Counted from the first letter of the stretch, positions 1 to 8,509 are shown. The stretch: 64,000 nt of DNA from Sphingobacterium humi (GCF_009768885.1 NZ_WSQA01000004.1:1-64000), one strand, 5' to 3'. Notes: generated by a model not told the origin, from the sequence alone. Translations and numbers: made by a program.

Positions 1-43
1 ACCATCAGAAAAAAACAATGAAATCCAAAAACAAAAACAAAGA

Positions 44-122
44 CAACCCTATTTAGTATAAAAAATAAGGCGTAAACCTAATTTAGTAATCAGTTCGCTT
101 TTTGTAAACCTATTTCAGTATA
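44..122. repeat. Three imperfect direct repeats, about 31-bp period
   Basis: Three copies of a word close to AACCTATTTAGTATA begin near 45, 75 and 107, in an AT-rich stretch without a gene. The second and third share GTAAACCTA at their left end. Spacing is 30 and 32 bp, about three helical turns. With only three copies and about 15 bp between them, this is not a CRISPR array. It could be a protein-binding cluster or decayed repeat DNA. Confidence 0.4.
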
Positions 123-150
123 AGACACCTGTCTCACATCTCTTTTTCAT

Positions 151-213
151 TCCCCTTTCACTCCCCTTTCACACCCGTATCAAACCCCTTTGAAGAGGGC
201 TATGAAAGGGGAG
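151..213. repeat. C-rich hairpin element, copy 1
   Basis: Tandem CCCCTTTCACTCCCCTTTC is followed by CACCCGTATCAAACCCCTTT and then a G-rich strand. The arms 161-171 (CTCCCCTTTCA) and 203-213 (TGAAAGGGGAG) are perfect 11-bp inverted repeats, with a second CCC/GGG pairing inside. The same wording recurs near 22426-22501 and 43067-43141. It lies downstream of rdgB and may act as a REP-like 3' element. Confidence 0.6.
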
Positions 214-284
214 AGCAAAGCGGTTGAAACAAGCCAGCGTTGCCATGCTCCCAAAGGAAGGCCGTACTGGAATATGCGGAATGC

Positions 285-863
285 TTAAGCTGTTTTTTCT
301 TTCAGGAAGGCCACCAGTTTGGCGATGGCTTTCGCGCGGTGGCTGATTTTATTTTTTTCGGCGAGGCTCATTTCAGCGAAGGTTTGGGTATAGCCATCTG
401 GAATAAAGATAGGGTCGTAACCAAAGCCTTCGGTTCCAATGCGCTGTTCGATGATTCGGCCTTCTACGCTGCCTTCGAAGAAGTGCTGCTCGCCCTGCAG
501 GAACAAGGAGATTACGGTTTTAAAGCGGGCCGTGCGGTTGCTGCTATCCCCAAGTTTGGACAAGACCAGATCGATATTTTGCTCCATATCGCGCGAGCCG
601 GAATAACGGGCGGAATACACACCAGGTTCGCCGTTTAGGGCGTCTACTTCCAAACCAGAGTCATCGCCAAAGCAATCGACTTGGTAACGGCTGCGGAGGT
701 AATCGGTTTTCTGTTGGGCATTCTCTTGGAAGGTGATTCCTGTTTCGGGAATATCATCGGTACAACCTATATCTGCAAGTGATTTCAAGATAAACTTATC
801 ACCTACCATCGCTTGTACTTCCTCCAATTTATGGGCGTTATTTGTGGCAAATATCAATTCCAT
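285..863 (-). CDS. rdgB: XTP/dITP diphosphatase (non-canonical purine NTP pyrophosphatase)
   Basis: This cytosolic house-cleaning enzyme of the Ham1/RdgB family hydrolyses dITP, XTP and ITP to monophosphates, which keeps deaminated purines out of DNA and RNA. The 192-residue length is normal for the family. Visible motifs are the N-terminal substrate loop ATNNAHK (residues 6-12), the acidic catalytic segment FGDDSGLEV (65-73) and FGYDP near residue 147. It is the last of a run of minus-strand genes, but an exact -7 box sits just upstream of its ATG, so it can be transcribed alone. The assignment rests on motifs and full-length similarity. Confidence 0.95.
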   Translation of the reverse strand: MELIFATNNAHKLEEVQAMVGDKFILKSLADIGCTDDIPETGITFQENAQQKTDYLRSRYQVDCFGDDSGLEVDALNGEPGVYSARYSGSRDMEQNIDLVLSKLGDSSNRTARFKTVISLFLQGEQHFFEGSVEGRIIEQRIGTEGFGYDPIFIPDGYTQTFAEMSLAEKNKISHRAKAIAKLVAFLKEKTA

Positions 864-880
864 GGGCCTTTAATTTTTGG

Positions 881-888
881 CAAAGGTA
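881..888 (-). promoter_or_regulatory. -7 box TACCTTTG upstream of rdgB
   Basis: On the minus strand the sequence reads TACCTTTG, an exact match to the Bacteroidota primary-sigma -7 consensus TAnnTTTG. It ends 17 nt before the rdgB ATG, implying a short leader. No convincing -33 TTTG was found. Confidence 0.5.
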
Positions 889-924
889 AGCTATCCGGAA
901 AGAAAAATGGGAAAAAGGGTGAAA

Positions 925-1479
925 TTAAGAAAGGATAAAGGTTTTGAATTCGCCCCAGAACAGCTTTTTCTTCTGCACATCGGCGAACATCTCTTCAAAG
1001 CTGAAGGTATTGAACACGGTAGCTACTTTTCCTTTCATGTAGGAGTTATGTCCAATTTCAGGAAGCTTTAAGGATAAGGGCTCTACACCTAGGAGGGTAA
1101 TCTTCTTGGGTTGGAAGAATTGCATAATACGTTTAAAATCGTTGGGATTATGCGGATTGGCCAAGTTCAGCACGGCCACATTGCTGGCGTTAAGTTGCAA
1201 GGCACCGATGGTTTTCAAGAAAGCTTCTTCGGCCTGTGGCGAGAAATAAGGATAGTCCGGGTAGCGTAGAATAAACAACACCCCCGTGCTTTTATCGCCT
1301 TGATAAATAAATTCCTCCGTTGCTGCAGACGCATCTGCAGCCGGAGGAATGTATGTTTGCGTTTGGTTTTGCACAAAGCCGCCGGAGGCTGCCTGTTGCT
1401 CCTCACCCATGCTAAATAGCGTTTCAGACATTAATGCCTGCAAGGCTGCTGCGTTATCTGTGGTTAAAAGAGATGCCAA
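925..1479 (-). CDS. Uncharacterised protein, possible HolD-like (DNA polymerase III psi) protein
   Basis: The 184-residue soluble protein is not assigned to a family with certainty. It has an N-terminal helix-like segment (LQALMSETLF), a Gln/Ala/Pro-rich linker to about residue 50, and an alpha/beta core. The core contains a hydrophobic strand (GVLFILRYPDYP), then SPQAEEAFLKTIGALQL, then VAVLNL. The C-terminus reads DVQKKKLFWGEFKTF. This order, and the terminal pattern of basic residues followed by LxW-x2-x-F, resembles the DNA polymerase III psi subunit as I remember it; this is inference. The longest start is TTG at 1479. An ATG at 1431 is the alternative. It lies 25 bp downstream of the deoxyhypusine-synthase-like gene. 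Confidence 0.6.
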   Translation of the reverse strand: MASLLTTDNAAALQALMSETLFSMGEEQQAASGGFVQNQTQTYIPPAADASAATEEFIYQGDKSTGVLFILRYPDYPYFSPQAEEAFLKTIGALQLNASNVAVLNLANPHNPNDFKRIMQFFQPKKITLLGVEPLSLKLPEIGHNSYMKGKVATVFNTFSFEEMFADVQKKKLFWGEFKTFILS

Positions 1480-1504
1480 AACCGAAACTTAATTGTAAAA
1501 TGGA

Positions 1505-2485
1505 TTATTGACCCAATACCCACGCAAAGATTAATGGCGCTACGATTGTTGCGTCAGACTCTACGATGAATTTTGGAGATTCCGTATCTAATTTACCCCA
1601 AGTAATCTTCTCGTTTGGCACAGCACCAGAGTAAGATCCGTAAGAAGTAGTGGAGTCAGAAATCTGACAGAAGTAAGACCAGAAAGGTACATCATGCCAT
1701 TCTAAATCTTGGTACATCATTGGGACCACACAGATTGGGAAGTCACCAGCGATACCTCCACCGATTTGGAAGAAACCTACACCTTTACCACCTGAATTAG
1801 CACGGTACCACTCTGTTAAGTAAACCATGTATTCAATACCAGTTTTAACGGTGTGCACATTTAATTCGCCTTTAATAACGTAAGAAGCGAAGATGTTACC
1901 AGTCGTTGAATCTTCCCATCCTGGACAGATGATTGGAATATTCTTTTCTGCCGCCGCTAAGATCCAGGAGTTTTTAGGGTCAATTTCATAGTATTGCTCT
2001 AAATCGCCCGATAATACCACTTTGTATAAGAACTCGTGTGGGAAATAACGCTCGCCATTGGCTTCAGCATCTTTCCATGCTTTCTCCATATGCGATTGTA
2101 AACGACGGAACGCCTCTTCTTCCGGGATACAAGTATCTGTAACACGGTTGTAGTGGTTTTCCAATAATTCCCACTCGTCTTGTGGTGTTAAATCACGGTA
2201 GTTAGGAACACGTTTGTAGTGCGAGTGCGCCACAAGGTTCATCACATCTTCTTCCAGGTTGGCACCTGTACAAGAAATGATCGCCACTTTATCCTGACGA
2301 ATCATCTCCGCCAAGGAGATACCTAATTCAGCAGTACTCATTGCCCCTGCTAAAGAAACCAACATTTTACCACCCTCTTCAAGATGTTTTTCATAGCCTT
2401 TTGCGGCGTCAACTAATGACGCTGCATTAAAATGTAGATAGTTTTTCTCAATGAATTGAGAAATAGGTCCGCGTTGTGTGCTCAT
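1505..2485 (-). CDS. Deoxyhypusine synthase-like protein
   Basis: This 326-residue protein belongs to the deoxyhypusine/homospermidine synthase superfamily, which transfers the aminobutyl group of spermidine through an NAD-dependent lysine imine. The diagnostic C-terminal block GSYSGAVPNEKITWGKL (about 283-299) aligns with the eukaryotic GSDSGARPDEAVSWGKI. The WGK lysine (K298) matches the catalytic Lys329 of the human enzyme. Bacteria lack eIF5A, so the acceptor must differ. A polyamine acceptor (homospermidine-type activity) is one possibility, and the true substrate is unknown. The ATG is preceded by an exact -7 box at 2514-2521. Confidence 0.85.
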   Translation of the reverse strand: MSTQRGPISQFIEKNYLHFNAASLVDAAKGYEKHLEEGGKMLVSLAGAMSTAELGISLAEMIRQDKVAIISCTGANLEEDVMNLVAHSHYKRVPNYRDLTPQDEWELLENHYNRVTDTCIPEEEAFRRLQSHMEKAWKDAEANGERYFPHEFLYKVVLSGDLEQYYEIDPKNSWILAAAEKNIPIICPGWEDSTTGNIFASYVIKGELNVHTVKTGIEYMVYLTEWYRANSGGKGVGFFQIGGGIAGDFPICVVPMMYQDLEWHDVPFWSYFCQISDSTTSYGSYSGAVPNEKITWGKLDTESPKFIVESDATIVAPLIFAWVLGQ

Positions 2486-2513
2486 ATGCTAAATATATAT
2501 CTGATATAGGGGA

Positions 2514-2521
2514 CAAATGTA
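2514..2521 (-). promoter_or_regulatory. -7 box TACATTTG upstream of the DHS-like gene
   Basis: Minus-strand TACATTTG matches TAnnTTTG exactly and ends 28 nt before the ATG at 2485. It lies between the small membrane-protein gene and the DHS-like gene, so the latter need not depend on upstream read-through. Confidence 0.45.
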
Positions 2522-2556
2522 CTGAATTATTCCCTAAAATGGGGCTGATTAACGAT

Positions 2557-2673
2557 TTACTTTCGCTTGAGCAGCCTGCTGAAGATATAGGCAAAAAACA
2601 AAATAATAACGACTAGAATAAAGAGAATAATGACTTCTGCTGTTCCAATGTGCCAGGTATCGTTGTTTAACAT
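2557..2673 (-). CDS. Small single-pass membrane protein (38 aa)
   Basis: A 38-codon reading frame starts with ATG at 2673 and stops with TAA at 2557-2559. The peptide begins MLNNDTWHIGTAE, runs through one continuous hydrophobic segment (residues 14-31, rich in Ile, Leu, Val and Phe) and ends SRLLKRK. This is a typical one-helix topology with a positively charged cytoplasmic tail. It lies 11 nt downstream of the dipeptide epimerase stop on the same strand, so co-transcription is likely. No family is recognised. The hydrophobic block plus positive-inside tail support a real gene, but homologue conservation was not tested. Confidence 0.6.
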   Translation of the reverse strand: MLNNDTWHIGTAEVIILFILVVIILFFAYIFSRLLKRK

Positions 2674-2684
2674 CGTATTTTAAT

Positions 2685-3785
2685 TTAAGAGAATGTCCAT
2701 TTATCACAGCCTTCCAAAAAGGCTGGATCCATATCTGCGCCAATGCCCAATCCATCGGATAATTTGATGGCATAACCATCGTATTGAATCCCGCCGATAA
2801 CCGGGTCTTCCAAGTGGCCAACCATGCAGGTATCCAAATCGAAGAACTTCACATTTGGTGCTGCATAGGCAAAATGCGTCTTGGCAGCTAAAGCCAAACG
2901 GCTTTCCAGCATCCCGCCAATCATGCAGGGAATACCGTATTCCTGCGCTACAGCCTGAATTTTTAAGGATTCATGAATGCCTGATGATTTGGAGAACTTA
3001 ATATTGATATAATCGCAGCTATCGGTACGGCACAAACGCTCGGCATCGTAATGCGTATAGACGGATTCGTCGGCCATAATGGGTACAATGGTTTCGCTGC
3101 GCAATTGGGCTAATAAGTGATCGTTATAGGTGCGCATCGGTTGCTCGCAGAATTGGATTTTCAAGGGTTCCAAGCCTTGAAGTGCTTCGACAGCTTCCGC
3201 ATAGGTCCAACCTTGGTTGGCATCGATGCGGATAGGAATATCAAAACCTACCGCTTGGCGAATGGCCCTGATGCGGGCAATATCGTCTTGCGGCTTTTTG
3301 CCTAGCTTTACCTTTAAGGCTACCGCGCCACCTTCATACAGTTTCTTCGCCTTCTCGGCCATCTCCTCCGGCGAGGCAATGCCTAAGGTAATGTCTGTTA
3401 CAATATCCCGAGGTTTTCCCCCTAAGAATTGATATAAAGGCAAACCGGCATGCTTGGCAGCCAGGTCGTATAAGGCCATATCAAAAGCCGACTTAATCGT
3501 GGCATTCCCGGCGATGTACAGGTGCAGCTCGGCCAAGCGCTCTTCTAGCGCTAAGGCATCCTTCCCGATCCAGATTTTAGCAAAGTCCTTCGCCACTGCA
3601 ATGCAGGTGTTTTGGGTTTCGCCAACAATCATGGGAAAGGCCGAACATTCCCCTACCCCTACTAAATCGCTATCAGTTTTTATCCGAATAAAGGTGTTCT
3701 GGGCATAGTCCATCGTTCCTGTCGCAATCACGAAAGGTTCCATAGGGATACTGAGTCGGTAAATTTCAATTTCGCGGATGGTCAT
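2685..3785 (-). CDS. Dipeptide epimerase (L-Ala-D/L-Glu epimerase type, enolase superfamily)
   Basis: This 366-residue enzyme of the muconate-lactonizing subgroup of the enolase superfamily probably interconverts L-Ala-D-Glu and L-Ala-L-Glu or a related dipeptide during murein peptide recycling. Visible catalytic elements are the KVK pair (KxK motif, about residue 160), metal ligands in RIDANQGW (about 191), FCEQP (about 217) and MADES (about 242), and the second acid-base lysine in INIKFSKSSG (about 268). The N-terminal capping domain (residues 1-120) and closing barrel are complete. Exact dipeptide specificity cannot be read from sequence. An exact -7 box lies 19 nt upstream of the ATG, and the small membrane peptide follows 11 nt downstream. 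Confidence 0.85.
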   Translation of the reverse strand: MTIREIEIYRLSIPMEPFVIATGTMDYAQNTFIRIKTDSDLVGVGECSAFPMIVGETQNTCIAVAKDFAKIWIGKDALALEERLAELHLYIAGNATIKSAFDMALYDLAAKHAGLPLYQFLGGKPRDIVTDITLGIASPEEMAEKAKKLYEGGAVALKVKLGKKPQDDIARIRAIRQAVGFDIPIRIDANQGWTYAEAVEALQGLEPLKIQFCEQPMRTYNDHLLAQLRSETIVPIMADESVYTHYDAERLCRTDSCDYINIKFSKSSGIHESLKIQAVAQEYGIPCMIGGMLESRLALAAKTHFAYAAPNVKFFDLDTCMVGHLEDPVIGGIQYDGYAIKLSDGLGIGADMDPAFLEGCDKWTFS

Positions 3786-3804
3786 AATTAATTTGTTATG
3801 TGAA

Positions 3805-3812
3805 CAAAATTA
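3805..3812 (-). promoter_or_regulatory. -7 box TAATTTTG upstream of the dipeptide epimerase
   Basis: Minus-strand TAATTTTG matches TAnnTTTG exactly, 19 nt before the ATG at 3785. The AT-rich 207-bp space up to gltB presumably holds divergent promoters, but no exact box was found facing gltB. Confidence 0.45.
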
Positions 3813-3992
3813 ACGAATGATATTTCATTTTTATAATCAAATGGCGAAGCAAATACAATTTCGATAATTATTTTGATTTAATTTATGTATTAATCAACGT
3901 TTCATTATATTTTTTAAAAGTTTTTCAATAAAGTGTTATTTTTATTCTTATATTAGCAAACCTGTTTTAAATTATAAAAGATTCATTATACA

Positions 3993-6900
3993 ATGCAGCA
4001 AGAAGGACTATACAATCCAGCGTTTGAACACGATGCCTGTGGCGTTGGTTTCGTGGCTCATATCAAAGGGCAGCAATCGCATCAACAAGTACAAGATGCC
4101 CTCACCATGTTAGAGAACATGGAACACCGTGGCGCCTGTGGCTGTGATCCGGAGTCGGGCGATGGTGCCGGCATCATGATTCAGTTACCGCATGAATTTC
4201 TGTGGGAAGAATGCATTAAGCTAGGCATTCAATTGCAAGAACCAGGCTATTATGGCGTGGGGATGGTTTTCTTACCGAAGGATGCGGAAATGAATCAAAT
4301 TTGCCGCCAAGTAATTGCTGAGGCTGCTGCAGATCGTAAAATGGATCTCCTGGGCTTCCGTGCAGTACCCGTAAACCGACAGGGCATTGGCCCTACCGCC
4401 TTGGGAGCAGAACCGGAAATCGTGCAGTTCTTTATCTCCCGACCGGAAGGGGTGGGCAATACCGAGGATTTTGAACGGAAATTATATGTGCTACGGCGCC
4501 TCATTATCCAGAAAATCAAAGAACATCAAGCCTACCCACTACCACTTTATATCGCATCCCTTTCTTGTAAAACCATTATCTATAAAGGTCAGCTGACTAC
4601 CTATCAGGTGGGTTCCTATTTTGAAGATTTGCATGATCCGCGTGTGGTATCGGCATTCGGCCTGGTACACTCGCGTTTTTCAACCAACACATTCCCATCA
4701 TGGTCTTTGGCGCAGCCCTTCCGCATGATTGCCCATAATGGCGAAATCAATACGTTAACAGGTAACTTAAACTGGTTTTATGCTGGCGTACGCTCGCTTT
4801 CATCCCCTTATTTTACGGAAGAGGAGATGGAAATCTTATTACCGGTGGTAGATCGTGGCCAATCGGATTCGGCCTGCCTCGATAATGTGGTGGAATTGCT
4901 GCTGCATAGCGGCAGAAGCTTACCCCACGTGATGCTGATGTTGGTGCCGGAAGCCTGGGACGGCAATACACAGATGGATCCTTTGAAAAAAGCATTCTAC
5001 GAATACCATGCTACCTTAATGGAGCCTTGGGACGGGCCTGCAGCCCTATGTTTTACCGACGGAAAAATTATCGGTGCAACCTTAGATAGAAATGGCCTGC
5101 GCCCATTGCGCTACGCCATTACTTCGGATGACCGTGTGGTGGTGGCTTCAGAGGCCGGTGCATTGCCTATTGATGAGGCTACCATTATTAAAAAAGGAAG
5201 ACAACAGCCGGGTAAAATATTCGTGGTGGATATGGAAGCCGGTAAAATCCGCTCAGATGAGGAAGTGAAAGGCGAGTTGATTCGCCAACAACCTTATGGC
5301 GACTGGATTAACAATTATAAAATTAAATTGGAAGAATTGGCCGAGCCACGAGTTACTTTTACCTACCTTTCTAAAGAGTCGGTATTTAAGTATCAGCAGT
5401 CTTTTGGCTATTCTCGGGAAGATATTGAAACCATTTTAACCCCGATGGCCTTAACCGGCTATGAGCCTATTGGCTCGATGGGAACGGATGTGCCTTTGGC
5501 CGTGCTATCAGATCAGCCGCAGCATATCTCCAGCTACTTCAAACAGTTCTTTGCGCAGGTAACCAATCCGCCAATCGATCCTATTCGGGAACGCCTCGTC
5601 ATGAGCTTGGCAACCTTTATCGGGAATGCCGGTAATATTTTAATTGAAGACAAGAAATTCTGTCACTGCGTGACGCTGGAGCATCCGATTTTAACCTCCA
5701 GCGAACTGGAAAAACTACGTTCCATCGATACCGGTGTATTTCAGGCGAAAACCATTCAAAGTTATTTCCGTGCCGATGGCAAAGCGGGCTCTTTGGAAGC
5801 GGGCCTGGAACGCCTATGCCGCTATGCCGATGATGCCGTGCGCGATGGCTTTGAGGTGATTATCCTTTCCGACCGTGCGATAGATTCGCAACACGCGGCT
5901 ATCCCTTCTTTATTGGCGGTTTCTGCCGTGCATCACCACTTAATTAAAACTGGAAATCGCGGTGCTGTAGGTTTGGTGGTTGAGGCGGGCGACGCCTGGG
6001 AGGTGCATCACTTTGCTTGTTTGTTAGCCTTTGGCGCTACGGCCATCAATCCGTATATGGCTTTGGCAAGCATCCGTACCATGCGCGAGCAAGGACAACT
6101 GGACACGGACCTGACTTGGGACGACCTGAAGAAGAACTATGTGAAAGCCGTTTGCAATGGCCTACTGAAAATTTTCTCGAAAATGGGCATCTCCACCCTG
6201 CAATCTTACCATGGCGCACAGATTTTCGAAGTATTGGGAATCGATGCTTCAGTGGTGGATAGCTACTTCTGCGGTGCGGTATCCAGAATTGGTGGATTAA
6301 CCCTGGATGATATTGCGAAGGAATCTTTAGCCAAACACTGGCGTGGCTTTGAAAACAGCCGCCTGGCACCAACCTTATTGCCAGAGGGGGGTATATACCA
6401 ATGGAAAAGACGTGGCGAAGGCCACTTATGGAATCCGCAAACGGTACACCTGCTGCAACAAGCCTGCCGTACCGATAGCTTTGAAACCTATAAAAAATAC
6501 GCAAGCCTAATCAATAACCAGAAGGAACACATGTATACCCTTCGTGGCTTATTGGAATTTGCGAAACATAGAACAGCCATATCCATCGACCAGGTGGAAC
6601 CGGCCAGCGAAATCATGAAACGCTTTGCTACGGGTGCCATGTCATTCGGTTCCATTTCGCACGAGGCACACAGCACTTTGGCGATTGCCATGAACCGCAT
6701 CGGCGGGAAATCGAATACCGGTGAGGGTGGTGAGGATGAAATCCGCTACGCTAAATTGCCAAATGGCGATTCGATGCGCTCGGCAATCAAGCAGGTCGCT
6801 TCCGCACGCTTCGGTGTGACCTCAAATTACCTCACCCAAGCCGATGAAATACAGATTAAAATGGCGCAAGGCGCCAAACCGGGGGAAGGCGGACAGCTCC

Positions 6901-8492
6901 CTGGTCATAAAGTGGACGATTGGATTGCCAAAGTGCGTCACTCGACCCCGGGCGTGGGCTTGATATCCCCGCCTCCACACCACGATATTTACTCGATTGA
7001 AGATTTAGCGCAGCTGATTTTCGACTTGAAGAATGCCAACCGCGATGCCCGCATCAACGTGAAGCTGGTATCCAAAGCCGGCGTAGGAACCATTGCGGCA
7101 GGGGTGGCAAAAGCACATGCTGATGTTATCTTGATTGCTGGCTATGACGGTGGTACCGGTGCATCACCCATCAGTTCCATTAAACATGCAGGCCTTCCTT
7201 GGGAATTAGGCCTGGCCGAGGCGCATCAAACCCTGGTGCAGAACAAACTACGCAGCCGCGTGGTGTTGCAGGCCGACGGACAGATGAAGACCGGTAGAGA
7301 CCTGGTGATTGCTACCTTATTGGGTGCAGAAGAATGGGGCGTGGCTACCGCAGCATTAGTGGCCGGCGGATGTATCATGATGCGTAAATGCCACCTCAAC
7401 ACCTGTCCGGTGGGTGTTGCTACCCAAGACCCGGATCTTCGCAAACTCTTCTCGGGGAAACCGGAGGATGTGGTGAACCTATTCCGTTTCTTGGCAGAGG
7501 AAATGCGCGAAATTATGGCCGAGCTTGGCTTCCGCAGCATCAACGAGATGGTGGGAAGAGCGCAGTTCTTAAAGAAAAGAGAGAATCTGGAACATTGGAA
7601 AGCGGCGAAAATAGACTTCTCAGGCATCTTACATGTGGCCGCAAATGCCAACGGACAAACCTTGCACAACACCGAGGAGCAAGACCACGGCATGAGCATG
7701 ATTTTAGATTGGGGATTATTGACCTTGGCAAAACCAGCCCTGGAAAGCAAAACTCCGGTGTTTGGCCACTTCAACGTGAAGAATACTGACCGTACCATAG
7801 GCACTATGCTTTCCAACGAGATTTCGAAGATATACGGCTCGGAAGGCTTGCCTGACAACAGCATCAACTTTACTTTCAAAGGCTCCGCAGGGCAATCCTT
7901 CGGTGCGTTCAATACCAAAGGGATCTCTTTCGAACTGGAAGGCGAAGCCAACGATTACGTAGGTAAAGGTCTTTCCGGTGCGCAGCTGGCCATTTACCCG
8001 GCCGCAGAAAGTACCTTAATTCCGGATGAGAACATCATCATCGGTAATGTGGCCTTGTATGGTGCAACTTCGGGATACCTCTTTATCAACGGCCGCGCCG
8101 GCGAACGCTTTGCCGTTCGGAATTCTGGCGCCACAGCCGTCGTAGAAGGTATCGGCGACCATGGTTGCGAGTACATGACAGGCGGTAGAGCCTTGATTCT
8201 GGGCGAAACTGGCCGGAACTTCGCCGCAGGAATGAGTGGTGGTATTGCTTGGGTATATGATATCGCCGGCAACTTCCGCGAAAACTGCAATACCGAAATG
8301 GTAGACTTGGATCCGCTAGAAGCAGCCGATGAAACAGAAATCATCAGCTTACTGAAACGACATATCCTGTTGACAAAGAGTGCCAGAGCAAATGATATTC
8401 TGACCAATTGGAGCACGGCCAAAAATCAATTTATTAAAGTATTCCCGAAAGAATACAAAAATGTAATACTTAAAAAATTAGTGACCGCTTAA
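3993..8492 (+). CDS. gltB: Glutamate synthase (NADPH) large subunit
   Basis: The large subunit of GOGAT takes the amide nitrogen of glutamine and transfers it to 2-oxoglutarate. The 1499-residue length fits the bacterial alpha subunit. The first residues form a 15-residue propeptide before the catalytic N-terminal Cys16 of the class II amidotransferase domain (HDACGVGF). The central and FMN-binding synthase domains follow, with the 3Fe-4S cluster cysteines in CIMMRKCHLNTC (C1127, C1133, C1138). The C-terminal third is the GXGXG beta-helix domain. gltD begins 17 nt after the stop codon, so the pair is an operon. Nothing looks truncated. Confidence 0.98.
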   Translation: MQQEGLYNPAFEHDACGVGFVAHIKGQQSHQQVQDALTMLENMEHRGACGCDPESGDGAGIMIQLPHEFLWEECIKLGIQLQEPGYYGVGMVFLPKDAEMNQICRQVIAEAAADRKMDLLGFRAVPVNRQGIGPTALGAEPEIVQFFISRPEGVGNTEDFERKLYVLRRLIIQKIKEHQAYPLPLYIASLSCKTIIYKGQLTTYQVGSYFEDLHDPRVVSAFGLVHSRFSTNTFPSWSLAQPFRMIAHNGEINTLTGNLNWFYAGVRSLSSPYFTEEEMEILLPVVDRGQSDSACLDNVVELLLHSGRSLPHVMLMLVPEAWDGNTQMDPLKKAFYEYHATLMEPWDGPAALCFTDGKIIGATLDRNGLRPLRYAITSDDRVVVASEAGALPIDEATIIKKGRQQPGKIFVVDMEAGKIRSDEEVKGELIRQQPYGDWINNYKIKLEELAEPRVTFTYLSKESVFKYQQSFGYSREDIETILTPMALTGYEPIGSMGTDVPLAVLSDQPQHISSYFKQFFAQVTNPPIDPIRERLVMSLATFIGNAGNILIEDKKFCHCVTLEHPILTSSELEKLRSIDTGVFQAKTIQSYFRADGKAGSLEAGLERLCRYADDAVRDGFEVIILSDRAIDSQHAAIPSLLAVSAVHHHLIKTGNRGAVGLVVEAGDAWEVHHFACLLAFGATAINPYMALASIRTMREQGQLDTDLTWDDLKKNYVKAVCNGLLKIFSKMGISTLQSYHGAQIFEVLGIDASVVDSYFCGAVSRIGGLTLDDIAKESLAKHWRGFENSRLAPTLLPEGGIYQWKRRGEGHLWNPQTVHLLQQACRTDSFETYKKYASLINNQKEHMYTLRGLLEFAKHRTAISIDQVEPASEIMKRFATGAMSFGSISHEAHSTLAIAMNRIGGKSNTGEGGEDEIRYAKLPNGDSMRSAIKQVASARFGVTSNYLTQADEIQIKMAQGAKPGEGGQLPGHKVDDWIAKVRHSTPGVGLISPPPHHDIYSIEDLAQLIFDLKNANRDARINVKLVSKAGVGTIAAGVAKAHADVILIAGYDGGTGASPISSIKHAGLPWELGLAEAHQTLVQNKLRSRVVLQADGQMKTGRDLVIATLLGAEEWGVATAALVAGGCIMMRKCHLNTCPVGVATQDPDLRKLFSGKPEDVVNLFRFLAEEMREIMAELGFRSINEMVGRAQFLKKRENLEHWKAAKIDFSGILHVAANANGQTLHNTEEQDHGMSMILDWGLLTLAKPALESKTPVFGHFNVKNTDRTIGTMLSNEISKIYGSEGLPDNSINFTFKGSAGQSFGAFNTKGISFELEGEANDYVGKGLSGAQLAIYPAAESTLIPDENIIIGNVALYGATSGYLFINGRAGERFAVRNSGATAVVEGIGDHGCEYMTGGRALILGETGRNFAAGMSGGIAWVYDIAGNFRENCNTEMVDLDPLEAADETEIISLLKRHILLTKSARANDILTNWSTAKNQFIKVFPKEYKNVILKKLVTA

Positions 8493-8494
8493 TC

Positions 8495-8501
8495 GAGGAG
8501 G
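8495..8501 (+). promoter_or_regulatory. Strong Shine-Dalgarno GAGGAGG for gltD
   Basis: GAGGAGG starts three bases after the gltB stop codon and lies 8 nt before the gltD ATG. Bacteroidota rarely use Shine-Dalgarno sequences, so this perfect site stands out. It may secure high or coupled translation of the small subunit. Confidence 0.7.
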
Positions 8502-8509
8502 ATAGAACC

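Noticed and set aside
44..122. Possible CRISPR array
   Set aside because: There are only three imperfect copies, spacers of about 15 bp, and no cas gene in the window.
240..638. 132-codon frame on the plus strand over rdgB
   Set aside because: It is antisense to a clear rdgB gene and has no recognisable features.
1505..2485. Loss of the catalytic lysine in the deoxyhypusine-synthase-like protein
   Set aside because: A first look at a later lysine suggested a shift, but the catalytic lysine is the one in WGK, which is present as K298.
2549..2821. 90-codon minus-strand frame across the epimerase 3' end
   Set aside because: It overlaps the epimerase and the better-supported 38-residue frame in another phase, and its composition is unlikely for a protein.
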